From Neovahlkampfia damariscottae (taxonomy: Eukaryota > Heterolobosea > Selenaionea > Neovahlkampfiida > Neovahlkampfiidae): a stretch of DNA of 64,000 nt. The notes beneath the pieces are model-generated. The model saw only the letters and a list, made by a program, of their open reading frames with translations. It was not told where the DNA came from and ran no database searches. Within the stretch, counting starts at the first letter, position 1. Every line of letters starts with the position of its first letter. The position numbers and the translations under genes are program-made. The stretch is from NCBI GenBank assembly GCA_016618085.1, contig JABLTG010000022.1:93477-157476 (forward strand), given 5' to 3'. Positions 1 through 10,281 of this stretch are shown one piece after another.

Positions 1-786
1 ATTAAATTTCTCATATTAGCACTCCAATCTAAAGTTTTGTCTGATTCAAGAATTGGTTTTTCACCTTTTCTATAAAGATTTCTATAAATAAGAGCAGCAA
101 TTTTTGGTAAACGAGCAACTAAGTTTAAAGTATCTTCTAAAACTGGTTCCCAGTATTTAGCTTTATGAATTCCTTCATCATATGCTTTTGCAAAAACTGA
201 TTCTTGTTGAAGTGCTAAAACAGCCATTGAAAATTGAGTCATTGGATGAATTCTTTTTTATAAATTTTTTAGTTAAAATTAATACTTACTTTGGTGATAA
301 GTTCAAAATAGTTTGAACAACGTTTTCTGGAATATCACTTCTTGAGTGTAAATCTTGTGTTAAATCGTCAACTTGTTGTTTTGTTGGTAATTCACCTGTT
401 AAAAGAAGCCACAACATACCTTCTGCTAAAGGTTCTTCAATTCTATTTGGAAGTAATTCTTGACACTGTGGAATTGAATATCCTCTTTAAAAAGTTAGGT
501 TAAAAAAAAAAAAACTACTTTTTTACCTGAATCTAATACCTTCTTCTGCGTCAAGTAATGAAGTTTCTGTTACAAGACCTTTAATTCCACGCATTCCTTT
601 GAATGCCATATCAACTGTTGATTCAGTAATTACAACATTTCCATATTTCTCACGAAGTTCTTTTGCTTCTTGTTGTTTAACTGGAATCTTATCAGATAAA
701 ATTTTTTTCAATTCAGTTGTGTAATACTTTGGTTTTTGTACTTGTTGGAATTTAGCAACTCTCTTTATACTTTTCACTGAAAACAT
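1..786 (-). CDS. CS: Citrate synthase, mitochondrial (C-terminus beyond window)
   Basis: First enzyme of the TCA cycle, condensing acetyl-CoA with oxaloacetate. Exons read 527-786, 290-484 and 1-252 on the minus strand, joined by two 37-42 nt GT-AG introns at 485-526 and 253-289. The spliced protein shows family blocks such as [20 protein letters not shown] and [14 protein letters not shown]. The ATG at 784-786 begins a basic, Ser-rich, acid-poor leader ([13 protein letters not shown]) typical of a mitochondrial presequence. The open frame continues upstream to a TTG at 852 but has no ATG there. CCAATTA and CCAATAA elements lie just upstream of the chosen start. The active-site His and Asp blocks lie in the missing C-terminal half, so catalysis cannot be judged here. 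Confidence 0.9.
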
Positions 787-982
787 TTGAAGAAGTAATG
801 TTATTGGTTCACGAAAATGAATGAAAATAATTGGTTTATTTTGACTCAACAATTTTTTTGAAGTAAACTTCCTATTTTAAAAAACTCCTGAGTGGACCCC
901 TTATAGAATTACTGACTCGGATAATCTAAAATGGTTAATTTGAACAAGATGAAACTTAAAAAAATGGAATAAAAAAATTTCT

Positions 983-1767
983 TTATAAAAGATCAGTATT
1001 GGACTTCATCCACTCTTTCATAGGATCCATTTCTTTGGCAGGAACTAAATCAAAGTTGACAGCAAACTTTTTTGAAAAATTTAAAAAAAAATGCGAAAAA
1101 TTTACATAAACAAAATGTTTGAAGTTTGAGTTAATATGAGCTTCAATACCATTTGCTTCAATTTCTTTCCAGTGATTCTTCATCATATGAGCATAAATTC
1201 TGAACATCCTTTAAAAAAGTGAAAAAATTAAATTTTCGAACCACTTGAACATTTTTTTAACATTTTTTGAATAATCTTTTGGATAAGGAGTATTGACATC
1301 TGAAGGAAATGTATCAACAAAAGAACCAATTTTTTCTAAAGAAAGTAAAATGTAAGTATCAGCAGGAAGTTCTTTCGCAGTTTTGAATTCTTTTTTTGAT
1401 TCATCTTTCCATAAATAAGTAAAGTCTTTTCCACAACTCATAATAGGACAACTTTTTAAAAAAACTAAAAAAAAAAAAAAACCGTTACGTGTCTTTGTTA
1501 CATTTTTGAATACAAGAAAAAAGACGATTGACAATATTATAAAAATCAATAGTATGAACAGCAATCCATTCATCCTTGTTTTCACCTTTTGGTAATTTTA
1601 CAAGTTTTGCATAATCAGCAGAAATACCAAGTGATTGTTGTGAAGCTAAATGAAGTTTGTATCTAATTGTATTTTCTTTATGTTTTTTGATAGGTTTGAT
1701 TGTACTCACTTGTCTTTAAAGAATTTAACTCTTTTTTTTTTTTTGTCGGTTACTTGAATAAATTCAT
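983..1767 (-). CDS. MOB1: MOB kinase activator-like protein
   Basis: MOB proteins bind and activate NDR/LATS kinases in Hippo and mitotic-exit signalling. Five exons (1754-1767, 1489-1713, 1245-1451, 1106-1208, 983-1066) join in frame to about 210 residues, the normal MOB1 length. The first exon is only 14 nt and supplies the ATG; the long second exon otherwise starts at a GTG. The zinc site is visible: Cys-x4-Cys (CNKDTC) and His-x4-His (YAHMMKNHW). Further family blocks are EWIAVHTIDF, FPSDVNTPYPKDY and NFDLVPAKEMDPMKEW. Two CCAATC elements lie 27-49 bp upstream of the ATG. Exact MOB subfamily is inferred. Confidence 0.92.
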
Positions 1768-1793
1768 TTTGGTGGCAGAGAGTATCGATTTCT

Positions 1794-1816
1794 GATTGGT
1801 GATAATTTCTGATTGG
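1794..1816 (-). promoter_or_regulatory. Paired CCAATCA elements upstream of MOB gene
   Basis: Two GATTGG hexamers (CCAATC on the minus strand) at 1794-1799 and 1811-1816. They lie about 27 and 44 bp upstream of the minus-strand ATG at 1767, the spacing seen before most genes here. Confidence 0.55.
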
Positions 1817-1853
1817 ATCGAAGTGAAAGGTAAAATAAAAATAAAATAAATTT

Positions 1854-2989
1854 TTATTTTGGAAGTGTTGACTGTTTATCTTTTATAGCTTTATTATTTT
1901 CTTGTTGTTTTAAACTTCCATATAAAAAACTACCACCAATACATAAAATAATACCAAAAACTTTCATAAAAGTAGATGCTTCATTTAAAAACATAATAGC
2001 TAATAAAGTTTGTGTACATGCTTTCGCGGTCCCTGAAATACTATTGGTCAATGGACTTGTATATTTAATTTGAAGATAGACAGCGATATTAATCAACCAA
2101 CCTAAAAATGCTGTAATAGACATGTTCATAATAAAAGTTGGATTGAAAAGAAAATCAACTTTTTTTACACCATCATATTCAAAAAATAAAGCTAATGGTC
2201 CTAAAATAAATAATGATAAAACATTGTTATAAAGAGAAAGTAACCATTGATCTCCATTCAAAACATCTTTTAAATATTTTTTGACATAAATTGAATTCAA
2301 AGCAACAAAAGCAGATGCTAATAAACCAAAAATCACACCAATTAAGAATTGTGCATTTACATCAATCACTTGAACTTCACCAATATTTCCTAAAACATAT
2401 CCAAGAATAACAACACCACATGCTCCAATACATTGTAATGAAGTTGGAACACCCATAATTATATAACTAAATATGATACTAAAAACAATAGTAAGTGATC
2501 TTGCGACTTGATAAAATGAAATTCCGACAAATTTAAGAGTAACATTATTGAAGCCGACCATACCAACAAAAATTAAAGAAAGTGGAAGTAATCTAACTGC
2601 TTTTTCAATTGAAAATTCTAAATCAGGTAAAAATGAAAGGTATTGTGTTTTTCTGAAGTTTAAAAAAAAAAAACTCGTACTTGTTCATAGGGTATATTAA
2701 AACACAGCATAATGTTGCAACTAAAAGCTGGTACCATGTCATTGTTAACGGGTATGGAAATTTATGTTTTTCATTAGACATTAAAAATTTGTTCATAAAA
2801 ACGATCGCAATTGATATAACAAAATAAAATGAAACAACACCAAGAATTATCCTTTTTTTTTTGTTAATATGAGAAAACAGAATTTTACATATTCTCTTTA
2901 GTTATCATTGTTTTTTCTTTTTGGTTGTCATCAAAAGCTTCAAGTTCAATTTTAATTTCTTTGTCTTCAGGTTTGGTTGTGTCGGACAT
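1854..2989 (-). CDS. SLC35C1: GDP-fucose-type nucleotide-sugar transporter (SLC35C family)
   Basis: Golgi/ER nucleotide-sugar antiporter of the drug/metabolite superfamily. Exons 2889-2989, 2681-2851 and 1854-2652 join to about 356 residues, close to the usual 364. Diagnostic stretches match SLC35C1: MVGFNNVTLKFVGISFYQV, ARSLTIVFSIIFSY, QIKYTSPLTNSISGTAKAC. About ten hydrophobic segments are visible, after an acidic cytosolic N-terminus beginning MSDTTKPEDKE. The start has a CCAAT-type element (3004-3008) about 15 bp upstream. GDP-fucose specificity is inferred from family resemblance and is not directly proven. Confidence 0.88.
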
Positions 2990-3058
2990 TTTTTTTTTGT
3001 TGACCAATAAAACGACAGATGTGTAAAATTGAACGTTGAAAAAGATAAATTTTTTTTT

Positions 3059-4426
3059 TTATTTGAATTTTTTTTTCATTGCACATTTTTGAATATTGCT
3101 ATAACAATTAGTTGATGAGAAATATTCAGGTTTGGTGCATCTTTGTCTTTTTTGGGATTCTTCGAAATTATGCATCCACTTTGATCCTTCATTATGATAC
3201 ACTTTTTTATTTTCAAGTTTAATCAATAAACTTTGTAAGTCTTGAATTAAGAGTTTTGAAAATTCATCATTTTTTGAATTTGAACATTCGATTTTTGCAA
3301 TCATTTTTTTCAAAGTAAATCTTGCTTCATCAAGAGATCCCTTATCCGCCAATCCTCTGGATATCTCTAATGCCTTTGTTGTTTCAATTCTATTTCTTTG
3401 TTGGTCTAATAATCGATTTGGTTCATTTGGAATTGAACATTTAATTGGTCTCTTAATAAAACCTTCAATTTGAACTTTTTGCAATGTTCTATCAATTACA
3501 TTGTAATAAGATAGTACTAGTTCTATGACTTGAAAGTTAAAATCTTGGAAAAATGATCTTGGTATTTTTATAATGAAAATTAAATCCCTTGTTTCTTCTG
3601 AATAGATATCACCAAGCTGCAATAGACAATATCTGTTATCATCACTTATTTTTGATTTATATGATGAAAGACTTGATAGAATTTGAAAACTTTCTCTTAC
3701 TTTAATGCTAACTTTAATATTTTGTGCCACAATTGATAATAAACCTCCTAAGCAATCAGCGAATGATGTTGGAATTTCATCTTCTTTTCCAACGTAATAA
3801 TAAAGACCTGATGATGCTTTGGATATCTTTTGAAGCATATCTGGATCATGATCAACTCCAAAACCGAATGTATAGATTGGAACTTCATTTTTGAAACTTT
3901 GGCCAAAACTTTCAACAGATGAAACCAATTCAGTTGTTTTTGTGACACCATGATTTGCTAATCCATCTGTAAAAAGTAAAATAGATGAAACTTCTGATGG
4001 ATTCTTTCTGTTTTGAAGAATATCATACGCTTCAAAAAGACCACCTGATAAATTTGTAGCTGTGCCAGGTTCAATAGATTGTATAACTTTTTTAGCTATT
4101 TTTTTTCCTGTTTCATCCATTGAACAAATTTCTAAATCAGTTGAAACAAAGGTATCAAAAGTAATAATGGAGAGCTTGTCGTTTGAATTTAATTGCTCAA
4201 CCATGAAGTTTAAAGATGATTTTACAAGTTTTAATTTTTCTCCTTCCATTGATCCTGACTTATCAATGACGCAAACTAGGTCAATAGCTGCCCTTTTTTG
4301 TTCAGTGTTGTATGTGGGTGCTTTTAGTGTTGTCATGACGAATAAATCCATACTTTCATTCATCTGTACTTGGTCATATTCAAATGTTATAGTTGGTGAT
4401 ATTTCGTTTTGCACTTTTATCTTCAT
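3059..4426 (-). CDS. von Willebrand factor A domain protein with C-terminal Vwaint-like region
   Basis: About 455 residues from a single exon. The vWA domain spans roughly residues 50-230, with a perfect MIDAS motif DKSGSM, a Thr in the second loop (GTATNLSGGL) and the LLFTDGLANHG strand, so metal-dependent ligand binding is likely. Downstream, LLQLGDIYSEETRDL resembles the region after vWA in plant WAV3-type and animal inter-alpha-inhibitor-like proteins. The C-terminus is Lys- and Asn-rich. No signal peptide or RING finger is visible, so it is probably intracellular. The open frame extends to a TTG at 4445; the ATG at 4424-4426 is the first in-frame one. Exact role unknown. Confidence 0.8.
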   Translation of the reverse strand: MKIKVQNEISPTITFEYDQVQMNESMDLFVMTTLKAPTYNTEQKRAAIDLVCVIDKSGSMEGEKLKLVKSSLNFMVEQLNSNDKLSIITFDTFVSTDLEICSMDETGKKIAKKVIQSIEPGTATNLSGGLFEAYDILQNRKNPSEVSSILLFTDGLANHGVTKTTELVSSVESFGQSFKNEVPIYTFGFGVDHDPDMLQKISKASSGLYYYVGKEDEIPTSFADCLGGLLSIVAQNIKVSIKVRESFQILSSLSSYKSKISDDNRYCLLQLGDIYSEETRDLIFIIKIPRSFFQDFNFQVIELVLSYYNVIDRTLQKVQIEGFIKRPIKCSIPNEPNRLLDQQRNRIETTKALEISRGLADKGSLDEARFTLKKMIAKIECSNSKNDEFSKLLIQDLQSLLIKLENKKVYHNEGSKWMHNFEESQKRQRCTKPEYFSSTNCYSNIQKCAMKKKFK

Positions 4427-4565
4427 GTTGTTTTGTTGGAAATACAATTTTCATTGGTGGTTAAAAAAAGAAAAAGTCTAAAAATAACACCCTCAGGAAT
4501 TGGATTATTCTGTTATATAATAAATTTAAGTTGTATTCTTAATAGTCTAGAAATTGTCCAATGAA

Positions 4566-6193
4566 ATGAAGTTTATGAAGAGGATAAAACAGCTTCAAAC
4601 GAAGCAGAGTTTTCAAAAGTTTTCCACTATTTTTCCAGAGTTCCGAAATCAAATCAAAAAAATTGAAGAAATTGAAAAAAATCATCATGAATTCCATCCT
4701 TCATTGATAAAACCACTCATGGATCAATCATACTATTTGAATAACGTTGAAAACCCAAACCAAGTAAAATATTATTTAGAATGGGCAATAAAAATATTTG
4801 AAAAAAATGAAATCAAAATAGAAGGAGGACATTCTATTGAATATTGTCTTCAATCTTTGAGTCTCATTGAAGGACAATTGAATAATATACAAGGATGTCT
4901 TGCTTTAATAAAATATACACAAAGACTCATAGATGAAAATGAAAATAGATATCATGAACATTATAAAATCATTGCTTTAAAAAATCACATTGGAATGTTC
5001 AAATATTGTCAAAATGTACATGATTTAGTTGTTCACATAAAAAAAAATATTTTCAAAAAAGACATCAAATTATTTCGTTTAGAGGATGAAAATCTATTTG
5101 ATTTCTTTTTAGGTTTGTTAAAATTCAATTAAATCTGTTTTAACAAGGTGAATTACTTTTCAAATGTTTGACCATTTTGTATTGTGGATATTTGATTGAA
5201 TCTCATGATTTAATTCAAAGAATATTGAATAGATTTAAATATTTAACACAAAAAGAGAATGTTGAATTGATTGAAATTTCTAATTTCTATATATCTGGTT
5301 GGTTTTTTTATTATCAAGGTATTTGGAATGAAAGTTTACTTCAATTTAATTCAATGCTTCAAAAACAAAATATTGATTGTTATATGATGATTGAATCATT
5401 ACACTTGATACATGATATTTATTATCAAAGAGATTCGTTGAATTTATTTCTTGAAAAAATTCAACAATGGAAACAAGATACAAAATCGAATGACAAATTT
5501 AGACTCTCAATTTTTACACTTTTTCAAGTTTTTTTGAATCCAAATGAGTTATTAGATAATAATTCAGAAATGAAATTGTACAAAGATCATTTTGAAAAAT
5601 TGAAAAATGAAGGTTATTCACCAAGAATTCAATATGAAACTTTTATGTTTGAAAATATTTCAAAAATGTTTTATGCAATTGAATTGTTAAATAATTTTGA
5701 GGAAGAATTTAATTTTTCAAAATCTTGGGAAATCTTTTCAAAATTGATTGATGAATTTCATAAAAATGGATTTTATTTCTTTGCAGGAAAACTTTTAATC
5801 ATGTTAACACAAAAGATATTCATGCCCAATAGAATGTTTTTGTTGGCACAAGAAACAATAAATCAATCAGTAAATACTGTTAATGAATATAATCAAGCAG
5901 AAATTCCAGAAAATCATTTTTTCAATGCTTATGCTTATTTCTTGGAAGGTATGATGTATAAACAAAAAAATGATTTAGATAGAGCATTTGTATCATTTAT
6001 AGAAGCTGAAGGACATGCTAGAAAAGTATCTCATTCAAATCCAATTTTAATTCACATCTATTCAAATTGGATTCCAATTTTGAATGAATCAAAAGTTGAA
6101 ATTGAATCAAAGAAGAAATTTCAAAAAAAATTAAAAGAATTAACAAAAATTTTAGAAATCAAAACGTTAAAAAAACCATCAATTATGTTATAA
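4566..6193 (+). CDS. Hypothetical helical-repeat (TPR-like) protein
   Basis: Two exons, 4566-5112 and 5148-6193, joined across a 35-nt intron, give about 530 residues. Without the intron the frame stops at once. The sequence is almost entirely amphipathic helix with many Leu, Phe and Tyr, and pieces such as AYFLEGMMYKQKNDLDRAFV resemble TPR helices. I do not recognise a family. The reading frame opens at a TTG (4554); the ATG at 4566 lies a few bases after a CCAAT. Its stop faces the stop of the BPI-like gene only 12 bp away. Confidence 0.7.
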
Positions 6194-6205
6194 AAAAATA
6201 TACAA

Positions 6206-7798
6206 TTAATTTTTAGTATTGATTTTTTTTAAAACTTCTTTGATTGCATGTTCATAATTGAATTCAATTTTTGATGCTATTTTTTTGATCATGTATGAAA
6301 AATCAACATGTTTTGGTTCTTCAAAGAATTGTAATATATATTCAATTGAATCTTGATTTTCAAAAATTGCATCAGCTGAAGCAGCAAGATATTGAGGACG
6401 ATATTCAATTAAGATATTTTTTAATCCAAATGTTTCAGGTACTTCTGGCATTTCAACAGTATATCCATCTTTTAATTGTCTATTTGCTGATGCAATCATT
6501 CCTCTTACAATAACAATATTTAAAAATCTTTCCATTCTTGATAAATCTAAATCTCCCATGAATGATTCTTTCAATTTCATTCCAACAATAACTTTTTTTA
6601 TTTCACCAGTGATATTGTAATTTCTACCACCTGCAGGTTTTACTCCGAGTAAAGCACCACCATCAAATGAAAAATCTGCATTAAAAGCTTTAACAAAACC
6701 ATTGGCTGTTTTGACGTTCATTTCAAAGAATGATGAAAGTTTAACAAAAAGACCTTCTTCTGATATTTCAAACGTTGGAACTTTTTGAACATCAATTTTA
6801 ACTTGTAAATCATGATCAGGAAATTTTGAATATAATTCTGGAATATAATTGGATAAACTTTTTGTGTTCAATTTTAATGGTGATTCATCTGGTACATCTT
6901 CAGCATTGATTGTAGCTTTAAGCATTCCTGATTTAACAAATGTTTCAGCGCCTGATTTAAATAAATTTGGTGAAACATAAACTTGTCCAGTTCTGTTATT
7001 CAATGGTCTTGTTGGTAAAGGTGCCATTAATTGTTTTGAAAATTTTCCTTTTGGTTCATAAAATTCACCAAATACAGCTCCATGAATATATTCTTCTGTG
7101 ATGAATCCAATTTCTTTCATTCCTAAATTAAGAGCAACTTTATCACCAAATGGAATAATGTGTGGAGTATTTTGAATGATTTCATTTAAATCTTTGTCTA
7201 TAGCCTCAATTAATGCTTCTTTCATTGCTTTTTGAATTGATTCTTGAATTCTTGTTTTGAATAAACTGACCATCATGTTGATTAACCATCCAGCGAATCC
7301 ACCACCAGATACTTTGACATCAATTTTACCTAAATGAATCATAACAACTTTTGATTTAAAATGAAGTTTGTCATTCTTTTTTGTGACACTTGCTTCAAGT
7401 ACAAGATTAAATTCTTTTGATTTTGCTGTAATTTTTCCTTTAGCGCTCATTCTTGGAAAACTTCTTTGTTTGGCTTCAAACTTAACAGTTGCTCCAAAAT
7501 TTGCATTTAAAACAGCAGTTGAGATATGGTCTGGATTTTTGATACTTAATTGAAAATCTCCAGCAGATAAATCAGCTATTTTTATATCTTTCACATGATA
7601 GTCTACAGTTCCAATAACTGGTACTTTTGTATCTCCTTTGACATCTTCAATTTCTAATGATTTAAGAAAAGCAAAAAGTCCTGGTAAGGATTTTTTGATA
7701 GCATCATGCAAAGATTTTTTTAGGACAAATCCTCTTGCATTTTGTGAAGCAACAAGTGAAAGTAAAAGAGCAAAACAAATAATAAAAATTACTCTCAT
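6206..7798 (-). CDS. Secreted BPI/LBP/PLUNC-family lipid-binding protein
   Basis: About 530 residues, one exon. The ATG at 7796-7798 starts a clear signal peptide (MRVIFIICFALLLSLVAS) followed by the family's N-terminal barrel pattern. That pattern includes FVLKKSLHDAIKKSLPGLFAF, the VDYHVKDIKIADLSAGDFQL strands, a SGGGFAGWLINMMVSLFKTRIQESIQKAM helix region and IIPFGDKVAL near the centre. Two-barrel BPI proteins bind lipids or lipopolysaccharide; a role in feeding or defence against bacteria is plausible but inferred. The open frame runs back to a TTG at 7846, overlapping a promoter element, so the internal ATG is preferred. Confidence 0.83.
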   Translation of the reverse strand: MRVIFIICFALLLSLVASQNARGFVLKKSLHDAIKKSLPGLFAFLKSLEIEDVKGDTKVPVIGTVDYHVKDIKIADLSAGDFQLSIKNPDHISTAVLNANFGATVKFEAKQRSFPRMSAKGKITAKSKEFNLVLEASVTKKNDKLHFKSKVVMIHLGKIDVKVSGGGFAGWLINMMVSLFKTRIQESIQKAMKEALIEAIDKDLNEIIQNTPHIIPFGDKVALNLGMKEIGFITEEYIHGAVFGEFYEPKGKFSKQLMAPLPTRPLNNRTGQVYVSPNLFKSGAETFVKSGMLKATINAEDVPDESPLKLNTKSLSNYIPELYSKFPDHDLQVKIDVQKVPTFEISEEGLFVKLSSFFEMNVKTANGFVKAFNADFSFDGGALLGVKPAGGRNYNITGEIKKVIVGMKLKESFMGDLDLSRMERFLNIVIVRGMIASANRQLKDGYTVEMPEVPETFGLKNILIEYRPQYLAASADAIFENQDSIEYILQFFEEPKHVDFSYMIKKIASKIEFNYEHAIKEVLKKINTKN

Positions 7799-7842
7799 GT
7801 TTATCCGATAAAATCGACCAATGAATTTCTTGGAACTTTTGA

Positions 7843-7849
7843 CCAATCA
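7843..7849 (-). promoter_or_regulatory. CCAATCA element upstream of BPI-like gene
   Basis: CCAATCA read on the plus strand, 45 bp upstream of the minus-strand ATG at 7798. A second CCAAT lies nearer the start, around 7820. Confidence 0.45.
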
Positions 7850-7898
7850 TTTTTTAAAAAGAGTCGAATTCATTTCCACGTTTGAATAAAAAAACCAA

Positions 7899-10182
7899 AT
7901 GGAAATTGCAAAAAAAGAAATATTCAAAGCTCTTTTAGTAGTTTCAAAAAAACATTATGAAGCAGATATTCTTTCTCAAGAAACTGTTTTAATGAAACAA
8001 TTTTCTGAAGTTGATTTTGGTTGGATTAAAAAAAAAAAACAATTAACATTTTTCAAAAGCACATGATGAAAGTTATAAAGGACAATCTTTTTCAGTTCCA
8101 ACTTTTTTATTGATAAAACCTTTAATCAAAAAAGTTGATAAAAAAGCAATGAAAGAAAACGGTGTTAAACTTGCAATTGATCTCTCAAAGTTATTACTCG
8201 AAGAATTTAAAGATTCACAAATTGTTGAAAATATTGAACCTTCATATTCAGAAAACAATGGAGAAAAGACATATACACCTTATATCAACGTATTTTTAAA
8301 AGTTTCATTCATCGCAAATATAATTTCTGATATCAAAACTGGAGACTATTTGAAATTAATTAACAAGAAAACAGACAAGATTATGATTGAATATTCACAA
8401 CCAAATACTCATAAATTATTTCATGTTGGACATATGCGTAATGCTTCTCTTGGAAACTCATTGGTTAAATTATTTAAATTTCAAGGATATGAAGTTACAG
8501 CTGTTAATTATATTGGTGATGTTGGTACTCATATTGCAAAATGTTTATGGTACTACCTTTATCATTTTGAAAAAAAATCCAAAAAAATTGAAGAAAATAT
8601 TCCAGAAGGAAAAGGAAGAGTTGAATTTTTAGGTGAATGTTACCAAAATGCATGTATTGAATTAGATTTTTCATATTGGACAAAATTTGTATTTCCAGGT
8701 TATTTTACTGCTCAAATTACATCCATTAAAGATCATCCAAAAAATCCGAAATGGAAAGTTTTAGAAATTGATAATAAGACAACAGTAAAAAAAAAAAAAA
8801 ATTTAAAAAAAAAAAAGGTTGTATGTGGTGGTACTGGTTATCAACTCAATGATATTGTTGCATATGCTCCTGTTGGAAGTAAAAAAGGACCAAAAATTAT
8901 TACAGAAACTGATAAACAAGGTGTAATCTCACATGGATTTATTTTATCAGAAACTGAATTAAATATTTCAAAAAAGAAAGATCAAATTTATATTTTTCCA
9001 AAAGGAACTGAACCTGGTATTGAATTAACAGAATATGAAAGATTAAAAGATTGTCCAGATGTTAAATCAGTTTCAGAAGAAATGAAATTAAGAAATGGAC
9101 AAGTACGTAGTTTATTAAAGTCAATGGAAGAAAAAGAAAAAGAAATTACTGAATTATGGGAATTAACAAGAAAATGGTCAATTGAAGATTTCAAAGAAAT
9201 TTATGAATGGACAGATTCCGAATTTGATTTTGATTTTCATGAATCTGATGTTGGTGATGAAAGTAAAGAAATTATAAAACAAGCATATGATGAAGGAAAA
9301 TTAAAAAAATCTGATGGAGCTATTGGCTTAGATTGTGGAAAATTAGGATTTTGTGTTTTATTAACTTCTGATGGAACAGGATTATATGCTACAAAAGATA
9401 TTGCTTTGGCAAAAAGAAAATTTGAAGAATTCAAAATTGATAGATCCATTTATGTTGTTGATGCTGCTCAAACATTACATTTTCAACAAGTTTTCAAAGT
9501 TTTAAATCATTTAGGATTTAAACAATCATCTAAATGTTTTCATTTGGCATATGGTATTGTAACTTTACCAAATGGTAAAATGTCATCAAGAAAAGGAACT
9601 GTCATCACATTTTCACAATTGAAAGATCAATTATTGGACAATATCAACAAAGAATTTTTAGAAAAATATAAAGGTGATGAAAATTGGTCAGATCAACAAA
9701 TTAAAGATGCAGCAAGAATCATTTCTGTTGCAACCATAAAATATGGAATGTTAAAACAAGATCCTGCTAAAGATATTATCTTTTCTTTAAATGAGTGGAT
9801 TGCTAAAACTGGAAATACAGGTCCTTATTTGTTATACGCATACGCACGTATTAAATCGATTTTAAGAGAAGTTGAAAGAGATGAAACAGTTAAACCTGAT
9901 TTTTCATTATTAGTTCATGAAAAAGAAAAGAGAATTTTATTATTACTTCATCAATTTCTTACAATCACATCTGCATCATGTGAACAATACAAACCATCAA
10001 ATTTGTGTAATTATCTTTACACTTTGGCAAAATCATTTTCAAGTATGTATGAAGCAGTTTCAATTAAAAAAGCTGAATCTGAACAATTAAAAGTGACAAG
10101 ACTCGAATTCGTTTTATCAATTTCTATCATTTTGAAAACTGGTTTAAATTTATTAGGAATTGAAACCCTTGAAAGAATGTAA
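7899..10182 (+). CDS. ArgRS: Arginyl-tRNA synthetase with inserted tRNA-binding (OB-fold) domain
   Basis: Charges tRNA-Arg. Exons 7899-8019, 8060-8784 and 8818-10182 give about 736 residues. The second intron (8785-8817, 33 nt) keeps the frame either way; if retained it would add a poly-Lys stretch. Catalytic signatures are KLFHVGHMRN (HIGH), NYIGDVGTH, YATKDIALA, DAAQTLHFQQVF and GKMSSRKGTV (KMSKS), then a C-terminal anticodon-binding domain with NTGPYLLYAYARI. Between the HIGH block and the CP helix LWELTRKWSIEDF, about 110 residues (nt 8670-9040) resemble an EMAPII/PheT-B2 OB fold, e.g. VVCGGTGYQLND and IYIFPKGTEPGIELTEYE. The body resembles bacterial, including candidate-phyla, ArgRS more than animal cytosolic enzymes; that comparison is from memory. 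Confidence 0.9.
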
Positions 10183-10281
10183 ATAAAAATTCATTCTTTA
10201 GAAAATTGACTTTCCGACAAAGATATTCGTTCAAAATAAATCTGATTTGATTGGATAAGAAGAAAATTCGAAGTTGAGGTG

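Noticed and set aside
787-852. N-terminal extension of citrate synthase frame to 852
   Set aside because: It begins at TTG, not ATG, and overlaps the CCAAT elements. The same applies to frames opening at 4447, 7846, 12769, 15874, 21264, 35197, 53432 and 56940.
8785-8817. Poly-lysine insertion in arginyl-tRNA synthetase
   Set aside because: The segment has GT-AG borders, an A-rich interior and a typical 33-nt length, so an intron is more likely than coding, though not proven.
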